Assembly (NCBI GenBank): GCA_028687585.1
Contig: JAQTZV010000012.1
Location: 87,745 to 151,744 of the forward strand
Origin: Desulfuromonadaceae bacterium
GTDB lineage: Bacteria > Desulfobacterota > Desulfuromonadia > Geobacterales > Pseudopelobacteraceae
Length of the DNA stretch: 64,000 nucleotides
Direction: 5' to 3'
Positions 1 to 6,290 of the stretch are shown here, in pieces. The notes under the pieces were generated by a model, which worked only from the letters and a program-made list of their open reading frames with translations, was not told the DNA's origin and did no database searches. How positions within the stretch are numbered: the first letter of the stretch is position 1; each line of letters starts with the position of its first letter. The translations under genes were made by a program, and so were the position numbers.

Positions 1-252
1 GCCTCTGTCTAGGAGCGGGAGTTCGGTAAACCTTATCCGCATAAAAAAAACGAGGATTCTCCATACGTGGCTCTGAACCCGCATATGCCTTGGATGTTGT
101 CTCAGTGCTTCATGTTCTCTCCGACTTTCTGTTCTTTGAAATGCTGTATCAAGCTGCTATTGGTGTAATCTTCGCTACCCGTGGGGGAACACGGGGTCTG
201 GTCAGAATCTCACGGGATTCAGCCAGACAGTCATCAACGCGACATCGTGTCG
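1..252. other. Left edge, no supported gene
   Basis: I find no convincing gene here. The plus-strand ORF at 90-341 has no ribosome binding site and runs into the attC site on its right. A perfect short hairpin (GCGACA-TCG-TGTCGC, about 239-253) abuts the attC. On the integron reading this would be the 5' part of the next cassette or the end of the array, but no coding sequence supports that. Confidence 0.4.
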
Positions 253-325
253 CGATAACGGCGCGGCACATGACCCGCCCGCCCATCTTCTTCGGGCGGT
301 CGGCGTCCATGTGTCTTGTTGGGAA
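253..325 (-). repeat. attC recombination site (integron), downstream of the RHH-EVE cassette
   Basis: Read on the minus strand the site runs from a CCCAAC inverse core to a GTTATCG core. Between them is a long imperfect palindrome in which CCGCCC pairs with GGGCGG and ACATG pairs with CATGT. It starts about 12 bases after the stop codon of the 338-970 gene, which is where an attC belongs. The core deviates from GTTRRRY at two positions, so I rely on the fold and the position as much as on the core. Confidence 0.7.
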
Positions 326-337
326 ATCCTTTATTCG

Positions 338-970
338 CTAAACGTCCTGTATGCTCTCCTGTATCTTCTTGCCAAACTCTGCAGGCACCTCAAACAAAGT
401 TCTCAGGAAGACCAGATTACTGCCGACAACCTTCTTGATGTCTCTGGCATTGAGTGGCTTCAACCTTCTATAATCAAGCAGCTTCTTTCGGTAAGCGTCT
501 TCAGGCACGCCGTCATACTCCACTTTTTCCACCCCATGAGGGGCTATCCCCGTTCCGACAATCCCAACGCCGTTTTCGTATAGAAAAACAACATCTCCTT
601 CCTTGATCCTTTCGATTTGAAATTTCCATGGGTCGCAAAACGCAGCGGCTACTCCGTTCGTCACCATATCGCGATGGGTGGCTATGTCATGTCGCTTGTT
701 AGTGTTAAGGACGAAAAACCGTGAGCCGCTGGCGTGCTCTTCATCATGGTCAGTCTCCGGTGGGGTGTTCTGCTTCTCCTCATACAATGCCAACGCTGCA
801 TCTACGCCGTCTTTGATCATCTCCGTCAATAACAACTGTCGGGTAACATCGAGCGACGATGAAAGCTCATCGAGAAGGGCCACATATGAGACTGGTATCC
901 TGGCGGTGATTGCCTCCATCTTTTCGTCCTGCTGCTGCCGTAGGGTAATGAGTTCGCTGACGCGTGCCAT
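338..970 (-). CDS. Ribbon-helix-helix plus EVE/PUA-like domain protein (integron cassette)
   Basis: The 210-residue product has two parts. Residues about 20-65 (starting ITARIPVSYVALLDEL) resemble a CopG/MetJ-type ribbon-helix-helix DNA-binding fold. Residues about 85-205 (FFVLNTN, then GDVVFLYENGVGIVGTG) resemble EVE/ASCH-like PUA folds, a group used to read modified nucleic acid bases. The ATG is preceded by AAGGAGAG at good spacing and by a near-consensus promoter. An attC lies directly downstream, so this is the leftmost visible cassette. AGAATC/GATTCT repeats around the promoter suggest autoregulation through the RHH domain. The EVE assignment is from overall pattern, not a signature residue; a plain RHH antitoxin-like regulator is the alternative. 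Confidence 0.65.
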   Translation of the reverse strand: MARVSELITLRQQQDEKMEAITARIPVSYVALLDELSSSLDVTRQLLLTEMIKDGVDAALALYEEKQNTPPETDHDEEHASGSRFFVLNTNKRHDIATHRDMVTNGVAAAFCDPWKFQIERIKEGDVVFLYENGVGIVGTGIAPHGVEKVEYDGVPEDAYRKKLLDYRRLKPLNARDIKKVVGSNLVFLRTLFEVPAEFGKKIQESIQDV

Positions 971-1012
971 AATTTCTCTCCTTCAGGTTGTAGGTAATTG
1001 CTATGTACAGAG

Positions 1013-1041
1013 AGTATATTATCAGAATCTTTTACTGTCAA
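1013..1041 (-). promoter_or_regulatory. Cassette-borne sigma70-type promoter of the RHH-EVE gene
   Basis: On the minus strand TTGACA (1041-1036) and TATACT (1018-1013) are separated by exactly 17 bases, about 45 bases upstream of the ATG at 970. The inverted pair AGAATCTTTT / AAAAGATTCT (about 1023-1062) overlaps the -35 and spacer, which suits an operator. An internal promoter is unusual for a cassette gene, since most depend on the integron promoter. Confidence 0.75.
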
Positions 1042-1268
1042 GTGAAAATTCAAAAAAGATTCTAACTGGAATATAAAATAATCTGAATTCATTTGGAAGG
1101 ATTCTGGGCAAGCAGTACAAGCCCGGAGTTGTCCCCGCCCCTGTACTATGTCCTTCAATACCTCTCGGGGCTGAGGCTGACTGATCGGATTTTGGGCCGG
1201 TCGTGCCGATGGTTGGAAGCTTCGCTATCGCCGTATATTTGTAAAAATAGGGAATGGAGAATTGACCA
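1042..1268. other. Inter-cassette region without a clear attC
   Basis: An attC is expected between the DUF4062-TIR gene and the RHH-EVE gene. On the minus strand there is a possible inverse core (TTCCAAC near 1209-1217) and a possible core (GTTAGAA near 1060-1066), with a GC-rich hairpin between them in which AGTACA pairs with TGTACT. The spacing of about 155 bases is long and the pairing imperfect, so I do not call an attC. AGAATC/GATTCT-like hexamers recur through the stretch. Confidence 0.4.
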
Positions 1269-2339
1269 TCATACCCCTCCTTCGCGTCTGGTTCCTATGT
1301 GGTGTCGAATTGCATCTATTAATTCTTGCGCTCTGCCCTTCACATCCTGATCACGGAGGTCGATGTATCGAATGTCGCGCAATATAGGTGGGATCTCCGT
1401 GTCCTCTAGCAGAATTGGGAGGACCATCGCTCCGCGGTCAGCTTGAAGTTGCCGAGAAATAATGGCGTTGAGTTCAGCCCGAGGCCATGGTTTCCCCAGC
1501 GAGCTTGAAGACATGAAAAACGCAAGAAAGTCGGCAGAATCAAGCCCACGATCAATACGCTCTCGGAGACTATCGCCCCATCGGATTTCAGAGAGATCGA
1601 GCCACACATTTATTCCGGCTGCACGGAGATACTCAGCAACTTCCGTGACAATCTTCTTGTCTTCGTGCGAGTAGCTAAGAAAAACCGTAGGAGGTCTCCC
1701 ACCCACATCGGTCAGAAGCGAGGTCACCGTACGACGCACTGCCGATAGTAACTTATCCTCTGCAATACCTTGCCCAAGAGCTCCCATTAAAATTTCTGAG
1801 ACTTCAGCCATCATGGATTCAAGAGACGGCTGGGTCGCGGATTTGCCTTCTAGTTGAGCTTCCTTTATGGACTGAACAGTCCTTGAAATGTCCGCTGAAA
1901 CCTGGAGAGCGAGGTCGTTCGGATCAGAGAACTGGGCGACTGTATGACGCTCACAGAGAATAGATTTCCAATGCTCAAGCCGACGCAAATTGTCTGGGTC
2001 TCGCTCTATAAACTTAGGCAGCACAGGAACTTCATCACTTCGTAGATAAACTAGGCATGGCTTCCCCAAACGATGCCCTTCCTCATATTCAGCTTCCGAG
2101 AATGAGATTTCCCTGCCAGGGACAAGTGAGCCATATCTGTGACCGACAATCACAACGAGGAGATCACTTCGCCGAACCTCTTCCAAACAAGTCTCTATTG
2201 CTTGGTTAGCACGTGCCCCAAAAAACTCCATAGAATCGTGCTGAAGTTGGAGTTTACGAATTGCACTCAATATTTTCAGACGTTCATCAGTGAGGTCAGC
2301 GTAGGTGCTGCATAGAAAGACTGTCAGGCTATTTTTCAA
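1269..2339 (-). CDS. DUF4062-TIR protein (integron cassette, probable immunity gene)
   Basis: The 356-residue product joins two domains. The N-terminus (residues about 5-90, with VFLCSTYADLTDER and LLVVIVGHRYGSL) matches DUF4062, a TIR/nucleotide-hydrolase-like fold common in defence proteins. The C-terminus (about 217-350) is a TIR domain: TVFLSYSHEDK, then GINVWLD, with a candidate catalytic Glu in PWPRAEL. Bacterial TIR domains often cleave NAD+ or make signalling nucleotides. I chose the TTG start at 2339 because GAGGTA sits 6 bases upstream and an attC core ends just before it. No membrane segment is visible. Antiphage function is inferred from domain content and cassette context. Confidence 0.75.
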   Translation of the reverse strand: MKNSLTVFLCSTYADLTDERLKILSAIRKLQLQHDSMEFFGARANQAIETCLEEVRRSDLLVVIVGHRYGSLVPGREISFSEAEYEEGHRLGKPCLVYLRSDEVPVLPKFIERDPDNLRRLEHWKSILCERHTVAQFSDPNDLALQVSADISRTVQSIKEAQLEGKSATQPSLESMMAEVSEILMGALGQGIAEDKLLSAVRRTVTSLLTDVGGRPPTVFLSYSHEDKKIVTEVAEYLRAAGINVWLDLSEIRWGDSLRERIDRGLDSADFLAFFMSSSSLGKPWPRAELNAIISRQLQADRGAMVLPILLEDTEIPPILRDIRYIDLRDQDVKGRAQELIDAIRHHIGTRREGGV

Positions 2340-2359
2340 TTGAAGTACCTCTTGTCTGT

Positions 2360-2415
2360 GGCCAACGGCACGGCGTGACCTGCGCAGCGATGTCTGCCAT
2401 ACTTAGTTGTTATTG
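2360..2415 (-). repeat. attC recombination site downstream of the SEFIR cassette
   Basis: On the minus strand the site runs from CAATAAC (2415-2409) to GTTGGCC (2366-2360). GGCA pairs with TGCC near the ends, and CTGCGCAG, itself palindromic, sits in the centre. It fills exactly the gap between the stop of the 2417 gene and the start of the DUF4062-TIR gene. The inner stem is weaker than in the two sites to its right. Confidence 0.65.
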
Positions 2416-2416
2416 C

Positions 2417-3865
2417 TCATGGCCGGATGCATAGCTTGTCATAACCACTCAACGTTTTAACATTCAGTGTCTCATAGTCCCATGAAGGCACCCTCAGCTC
2501 TTTTTTATCAAAAGCTTCAAAGATAGGTGCAAGATCATTTTTTGTATCTATATCAAGAAGTGTTTTAACTCTTTCAAAATATTTTACAGACTGACATCTG
2601 GCAAAAATTTCGAATGCCGCATAATGCCTATCCGCATAGATAAGTGTTTCAGGCCACCAGTTCTGTTGCTTGTTATCTTTTATGGAAGTCAGACAACTCC
2701 TTAAGTAGAGTATAAAGTCTGTCTGCATTACCTCATGAAACTTAAGTCCAGATACTTTGCATCGTTGCTCAAGAAGGTCCGCACGTAATGATAGCCGTCC
2801 AAGTTTTTGTCTCTCGTTTCTGCGCTCAATTGATTTCAGATAGTTTCTGAAAACCGTAAAAGAGACCATTACCTCTCGACCGTGATCTGCATTTCTTTCA
2901 ACATAGTAGTACTGTTGAATCAAATATCTGGCGCCATCATATTTTTCGTATCTTATCAGCGCCGTTAATGCATACAAAAACAGTTCGTGAATAATGTATT
3001 TGAAGTTATCAAAATCCCAATCTGAGTACCCCCTCGCTTCCTTTGGGCAGTACATATATGGAATTAATCGTTCAAAAAAACGATGAAGTTGTTCTCCTCC
3101 ATCTATTGAGTCTCTATACTGTGCAATTGCAAGAAATACCTCTATTGCTTCGTTGCGGTAAGGTAGGAATTTTTCAATATTATCAACTACAAGATCATCA
3201 AACTCTTGCTCATTCTGAGTTATGCGAAATGCCTCAAGATTTTTTACTATTGTTTCTAAATATTCTTCTATTGCCCCTTTTGCATAATCTTTACCTGACT
3301 TTATAGATTCAATTGCTCGCTTCTGTTTTACGGTAGTGCCTAAAGATAATTGGTCAGTTTCAGATAAAAATGAAGGCATTGACCCTATTTTAGGCTTAAC
3401 GTACAGTGGTTTGTCGTATACCCATCTCAATAACTCTTCATATCTTATTGCGTAAGCGTCCGGATCAGAGAAATCAATATAGATCCTAGATTTGTAATAG
3501 ACAGGCAAACATGGTTTTCCGTCTTCAGTTCTTTCAACGACGACAGCAACAAACTTATTCTGGTTCTGCTTATTATAGATTTCTGGCGATATTATCTGCG
3601 TTTCAGTACCCACGCCGCCGCTTCTACCGTTAGCCTTCTCCGAATAAAGCTTGTCACATATGATAGCTACTTTTTTTATTTCTGGATCGGTAACCATTTT
3701 CTCCATAAAAGCATGAGCATCATTCCCTTCCTTTAAATCCCATTTATCCAGAACAACATCAACACCTGCATCGGTAAGTTCTGTGGCAAGGGTAAGAACC
3801 CATTGCTCATGTTCTGGAGTTGACCAACTGTACGAAATGAATAATTTAGGTGGAATCTGTTCCAA
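2417..3865 (-). CDS. SEFIR/TIR-like domain protein with helical C-terminal region (integron cassette)
   Basis: The 482-residue product begins with a SEFIR/TIR-like domain (residues about 5-130): KLFISYSWSTPEHEQW, GVDVVLDKWDLKEG, and a conserved Glu in GGVGTETQIISPEIY that could be catalytic. The rest (about 180-480) is a largely helical, Tyr- and Arg-rich region without a recognised fold. The ORF track starts at 3925, but that TTG lies inside the upstream attC. The TTG at 3865 has AAGGAG about 6 bases upstream and begins the domain directly, so I use it. The gene is clearly richer in A and T than the core genes, as expected of a captured cassette. TIR-family cassettes of this kind are candidates for antiphage genes; function here is inferred. 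Confidence 0.75.
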   Translation of the reverse strand: MEQIPPKLFISYSWSTPEHEQWVLTLATELTDAGVDVVLDKWDLKEGNDAHAFMEKMVTDPEIKKVAIICDKLYSEKANGRSGGVGTETQIISPEIYNKQNQNKFVAVVVERTEDGKPCLPVYYKSRIYIDFSDPDAYAIRYEELLRWVYDKPLYVKPKIGSMPSFLSETDQLSLGTTVKQKRAIESIKSGKDYAKGAIEEYLETIVKNLEAFRITQNEQEFDDLVVDNIEKFLPYRNEAIEVFLAIAQYRDSIDGGEQLHRFFERLIPYMYCPKEARGYSDWDFDNFKYIIHELFLYALTALIRYEKYDGARYLIQQYYYVERNADHGREVMVSFTVFRNYLKSIERRNERQKLGRLSLRADLLEQRCKVSGLKFHEVMQTDFILYLRSCLTSIKDNKQQNWWPETLIYADRHYAAFEIFARCQSVKYFERVKTLLDIDTKNDLAPIFEAFDKKELRVPSWDYETLNVKTLSGYDKLCIRP

Positions 3866-3881
3866 TTTTATCTCCTTCTGT

Positions 3882-3939
3882 GACCAACGGGGTGCCCGGT
3901 TCACCGGCCTCAAGGCCGAGTGCAACCGGCTGGTTATGC
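3882..3939 (-). repeat. attC recombination site downstream of the membrane-protein cassette
   Basis: This is the clearest attC fold. Read on the minus strand it runs from GCATAAC (3939-3933) to GTTGGTC (3888-3882). Between them CGGTT pairs with AACCG and CGGCC pairs with GGCCG around a TTGA loop. It overlaps the end of one cassette and the leader of the next, exactly as integrated cassettes do. Confidence 0.85.
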
Positions 3940-3940
3940 A

Positions 3941-4315
3941 TTAATCGCTTCTTCTTATTTCGGTAAGAGGGTGTCGTGAGATAAGGCCCCATTTGCCGTC
4001 GTTGTTTTCTGAGCCACGTGCACCAATCGTAATAAGATGGTTCTTTGTTTGCTCCTCGTCACACCCAATAACTGCAGCGAGCGTTGAAAGATTTCGCCAC
4101 TGAAAGGTCTTATCCTGAAGCATTTCTTCCAGTAATTTTTGTCTGGCAGTATCAATTTTCTTTTGATTTCTGCCCTTGTACCATTCGATGGCAAAATTGC
4201 CGACGAGGGTTAACGCCGAGCCTACAATAGCTCCGATTACGCCTACCAAAGCTATCCAGAATTTGGTGTCATTAACAATCTTTCCAGCTAATAGTGATAT
4301 TTCTTGTTCGGTCAT
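3941..4315 (-). CDS. Small membrane-anchored cassette protein of unknown function
   Basis: The 124-residue product has one hydrophobic segment at about residues 17-42 (FWIALVGVIGAIVGSALTLV) followed by a basic, helical soluble part. That part contains WRNLSTLAAVIGCDEEQT and ends KWGLISRHPL, which is reminiscent of a small winged-helix or HTH module. GGAG lies 6 bases upstream of the ATG. The gene is flanked on both sides by attC sites, so its cassette identity is secure while its function is not. Single-TM proteins with a soluble tail occur repeatedly in cassette arrays. An immunity or stress role would be a guess. Confidence 0.7.
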   Translation of the reverse strand: MTEQEISLLAGKIVNDTKFWIALVGVIGAIVGSALTLVGNFAIEWYKGRNQKKIDTARQKLLEEMLQDKTFQWRNLSTLAAVIGCDEEQTKNHLITIGARGSENNDGKWGLISRHPLTEIRRSD

Positions 4316-4336
4316 TTAATACTCCGCAGTATTCAT

Positions 4337-4398
4337 GCATAACGTGGTAAGGCGCAGCGGCAAGCGAAGCGCAGACCGTCTGACGCCGTTTGTTAGAT
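4337..4398 (-). repeat. attC recombination site downstream of the hicA-hicB-secB cassette
   Basis: On the minus strand the site starts ATCTAAC (4398-4392) and ends GTTATGC (4343-4337), a common core form. The interior (ACGGCGTCAG ... GCGCTTCGC ... GCTGCGCC) is an imperfect palindrome with the GCTTCGC-like centre frequent in attC sites. It follows the terminator of the toxin-antitoxin cassette directly. Confidence 0.85.
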
Positions 4399-4413
4399 GT
4401 TACTGTCGCCAAT

Positions 4414-4437
4414 AAAAAAAGCCCTGAAATTCAGGGC
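4414..4437 (-). terminator. Intrinsic terminator of the toxin-antitoxin-chaperone cassette
   Basis: On the minus strand GCCCTGAATTTCAGGGC forms a perfect 7-bp stem followed by seven T residues. It sits 12 bases after the last gene and just inside the attC. With the hicA promoter this makes the cassette a self-contained transcription unit. Confidence 0.85.
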
Positions 4438-4448
4438 CATGTAAGAAG

Positions 4449-4850
4449 CTATTCGTCAATCTCTTCAAAGGATTCCGGTTTAATCTCAATTGGTGGTAAA
4501 TAGAAGGGCGAATGATATGACTTTCGGGTTAAGTCAGCAACTAATTCTTTTACAAAGGGGTAAATATACGGAATAGCCTCCATGACTATATGTTTTTCTG
4601 ATGGGCAACTAGCTTCACATTTAAAACTAGCTTCTGATTTTATATCAAAACCAAAAGGCAATCCATCGCTATCAGATTTTGCAGAAAGTGATGCAGTTAC
4701 TTCTTTTTTTTCTTCGTCAACATTTACCTCAATAGCAAATTGACACTTAACAATAGATTTCTTCTTAGGTCGCAGTTTTGCTTCATTTAAGTTGAAATTA
4801 CAGACTACAAGCTTAGGACCATCAATTAAGGTAAGATGTAACTTTTCCAT
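4449..4850 (-). CDS. SecB-like chaperone of a toxin-antitoxin-chaperone (TAC) system
   Basis: The 133-residue product has the SecB-like pattern: an alternating beta-rich first half and a C-terminal motif with IYPFVKELVADLTRKS, then FYLPPIEIKPESF, close to the SecB signature. Solitary SecB-like proteins next to toxin-antitoxin genes act as dedicated chaperones that fold or protect the antitoxin, as in the M. tuberculosis Rv1955-Rv1957 TAC system. The ATG at 4850 lies 29 bases inside the end of hicB, and GGCGGAG precedes it, so the genes are translationally coupled. A general export SecB is less likely given the context and sequence divergence. Function as an antitoxin chaperone is inferred from synteny. 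Confidence 0.8.
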   Translation of the reverse strand: MEKLHLTLIDGPKLVVCNFNLNEAKLRPKKKSIVKCQFAIEVNVDEEKKEVTASLSAKSDSDGLPFGFDIKSEASFKCEASCPSEKHIVMEAIPYIYPFVKELVADLTRKSYHSPFYLPPIEIKPESFEEIDE

Positions 4851-5313
4851 ATTCTCCGCCTTTAATTAGTTGTGGAGTATAAGATATTTCTTGTTGAATT
4901 CTTATTTGTTTTGTTTCTGCTCTGTGGACGTGAATAGCTTTTTCAACGTTGTCTATTTTAGAGCAGACGATATCAACAAGTTTAGATGTCGCGTTTCTTT
5001 CTGATAACAAAGTAATAAGCCAAGTATTCAGTGACACGCCCTCTTTGTCTGCTTGATAGGCTAAAGAAGAATGGAGCGTTTTGGGCATTCTGAGACGAGT
5101 TTGTCCACTATAGTCAAAACATTCAGTGGGTTTAGGCAATAAATCACCAGTAGCTTGTAGAGACGCAACAAATAGATCAAGTGCCACTTTTGCTTCCGAT
5201 AACGCTTCTTCTGGTGTTTCACCGAATGCAGAAAGGCCAGGAAAGTCAGGGCAAGTAACAATAAATCCTTGATCTTCCTGACTCCACAAGAGGTTGAAGC
5301 CGTATTTATACAT
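4822..5313 (-). CDS. hicB: HicB-family antitoxin with C-terminal extension
   Basis: The 163-residue product contains a HicB-like domain (residues about 3-60: QEDQGFIVTCPDFPGLSAFG, then TPEEALSEA). A ribbon-helix-helix segment follows (about 72-108: TRLRMPKTLHSSLAYQADKE). A tail of about 55 residues is long for HicB. In TAC systems such tails (chaperone-addiction sequences) make antitoxin stability depend on the SecB-like partner, encoded next. The start overlaps the end of hicA by 8 bases, a typical coupled TA layout. The RHH segment should bind the operator repeats upstream of hicA. The role of the tail is inferred. Confidence 0.85.
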   Translation of the reverse strand: MYKYGFNLLWSQEDQGFIVTCPDFPGLSAFGETPEEALSEAKVALDLFVASLQATGDLLPKPTECFDYSGQTRLRMPKTLHSSLAYQADKEGVSLNTWLITLLSERNATSKLVDIVCSKIDNVEKAIHVHRAETKQIRIQQEISYTPQLIKGGEYGKVTSYLN

Positions 5314-5578
5314 GGGGCACCTCTTTCTTGATAAGGTTATGTTCGTTAATAAAATTGAGCAATTGTTTCACTTGGTAGGGCTTGGCTTTGCCTTTAACAT
5401 CCTGAAAATTCATGATACCGGGGAATTTTTCGTGCCTGTATACTCTATGAGAGCCATTTTGACGATCAAATATGAAGCCTACTATTTCGGCCAGTTTGCA
5501 CAGTTCAGCAAAGCTGACATTGCTTTGTGAAAGCTCGCATTTACCATAGAGTTTGTGCAATTTTTCAAGAAGACCCAT
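5306..5578 (-). CDS. hicA: HicA-family toxin, probable mRNA interferase
   Basis: The 90-residue product has the double-stranded-RNA-binding-like HicA fold. The signature region is GFIFDRQNGSHRVYRH, with the catalytic His in GSH, and a later VKGKAKPYQVKQLLNFI. HicA toxins cleave mRNA and block translation unless bound by HicB. The ORF track extends upstream to 5623, but that part would cover the promoter. The ATG at 5578 has AGG at suitable spacing and gives a HicA of normal size. It is the first gene of a three-gene operon inside one integron cassette. Confidence 0.85.
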   Translation of the reverse strand: MGLLEKLHKLYGKCELSQSNVSFAELCKLAEIVGFIFDRQNGSHRVYRHEKFPGIMNFQDVKGKAKPYQVKQLLNFINEHNLIKKEVPHV

Positions 5579-5601
5579 AAGGAACCTATTCCCACGAAAG
5601 A

Positions 5602-5640
5602 ATGATACCATATATGGAACCATATTTCCATGTCAAGATG
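5602..5640 (-). promoter_or_regulatory. Promoter and probable HicB operator of the hicA operon
   Basis: On the minus strand TTGACA (5636-5631) is followed 16 bases later by TATATG (5614-5609). Two direct copies of TATGGTNNCA lie in and after the spacer, and TGGAAATATGGTTCCA forms an inverted repeat. These would place HicB over the polymerase site. The repeats are seen; binding is inferred. Confidence 0.7.
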
Positions 5641-5650
5641 TTTATTTTTC

Positions 5651-5745
5651 AGCTAACTCGTACTTGAGCAGACGACAATTGTCATCTACATGTATATGCA
5701 ATTCACTACCGGTATATACCGTTATCTATATGTAGATACCTGAGT
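5651..5745 (-). repeat. Candidate attI (or first attC) at the head of the cassette array
   Basis: A core-like GTTAGCT (minus strand, 5657-5651) lies about 15 bases before the hicA promoter, marking the probable left limit of the integrase-proximal region. Beyond it are CGGTATATACCG, a 12-base palindrome, and ATCTACAT copies in inverted orientation (about 5683-5736). The pairing does not give a normal attC. I favour attI because it is the junction between the integrase side and the first true cassette. The assignment is tentative. Confidence 0.4.
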
Positions 5746-5754
5746 ATCATCCAC

Positions 5755-6132
5755 CTATAGATGCTTTTTATGTTTTTTAAACTTGTTCTTGTAATCTACA
5801 TATATATGCTTTTCCAATGGCCCGCCAACAATAGCTCCGTACTTCACATACCAAAGTAGTTCCTCCGGAAACCATTTGCCGCCAGCCGCTTTTACCTTTG
5901 CTCTCAAGGAAAAATTCGAAACATCTATTCGGAGCGGAACAAGGATATCAGAATCATATCTTGGCGGCGGTGGTATCCAGTCGGTCTGCTCCACTATCAA
6001 TTCCACCGTTTTGAATCGTTTACCCGTTTCATCATCATAGCGAAATCGTATGCAGAGTAGGGCATCTCCGTACTTATCCGTCAGTTGTTTTGTCCCTTTT
6101 TGCCCCGGTTTGAGTGTCAGCCGTGTTTTCAT
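5755..6132 (-). CDS. Conserved hypothetical protein divergent from intI
   Basis: The 125-residue product starts MKTRLTLKPGQKGTKQL and contains VELIVEQTDW, an alternating beta/polar protein with no membrane segment or signal. I recognise this as a small family often found near recombinases in Proteobacteria, but no function is known to me. The ATG at 6132 has GGGAG 8 bases upstream, so I prefer it to the ORF-track start at 6165. It lies between intI and the first convincing cassette and shares the intI intergenic region with its LexA box, so it may also be SOS-regulated. Its 3' end carries an ATCTACATATATATGC copy resembling the repeats in the candidate attI. Confidence 0.65.
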   Translation of the reverse strand: MKTRLTLKPGQKGTKQLTDKYGDALLCIRFRYDDETGKRFKTVELIVEQTDWIPPPPRYDSDILVPLRIDVSNFSLRAKVKAAGGKWFPEELLWYVKYGAIVGGPLEKHIYVDYKNKFKKHKKHL

Positions 6133-6199
6133 CTGCCGTCTCCCGTAACGTAATATCACAAACATCGTTAGAAAAAAATGAATATATGGGATTCATCTA

Positions 6200-6228
6200 T
6201 TGACAGAATTACATGTTGACGGTATGGT
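6200..6228 (+). promoter_or_regulatory. intI promoter
   Basis: TTGACA (6200-6205) and TATGGT (6223-6228) are 17 bases apart, upstream of the integrase start at 6291. The -10 overlaps the LexA box, so LexA binding would block initiation. Confidence 0.75.
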
Positions 6229-6243
6229 TGTCAAGTGGCAACC
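6226..6243. promoter_or_regulatory. LexA (SOS) box controlling the integron integrase
   Basis: GGTTGTCAAGTGGCAACC matches GGTT-N2-C-N4-G-N3-ACC at every fixed position, on both strands. That motif is the published Geobacter-type LexA operator and differs from the E. coli CTGT-N8-ACAG box. It overlaps the intI -10 and also lies upstream of the divergent 5755-6132 gene. Confidence 0.85.
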
Positions 6244-6290
6244 ATGCTGGATAAATGCCATATTATATTTCTTGTGAAATGGAGGCTGAT

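Noticed and set aside
90-341. 83-residue plus-strand ORF at the left edge
   Set aside because: It has no ribosome binding site and passes through the attC palindrome.
3866-3925. Upstream start (TTG 3925) of the SEFIR gene
   Set aside because: The first 20 codons lie in the attC stem; the TTG at 3865 has a ribosome binding site.
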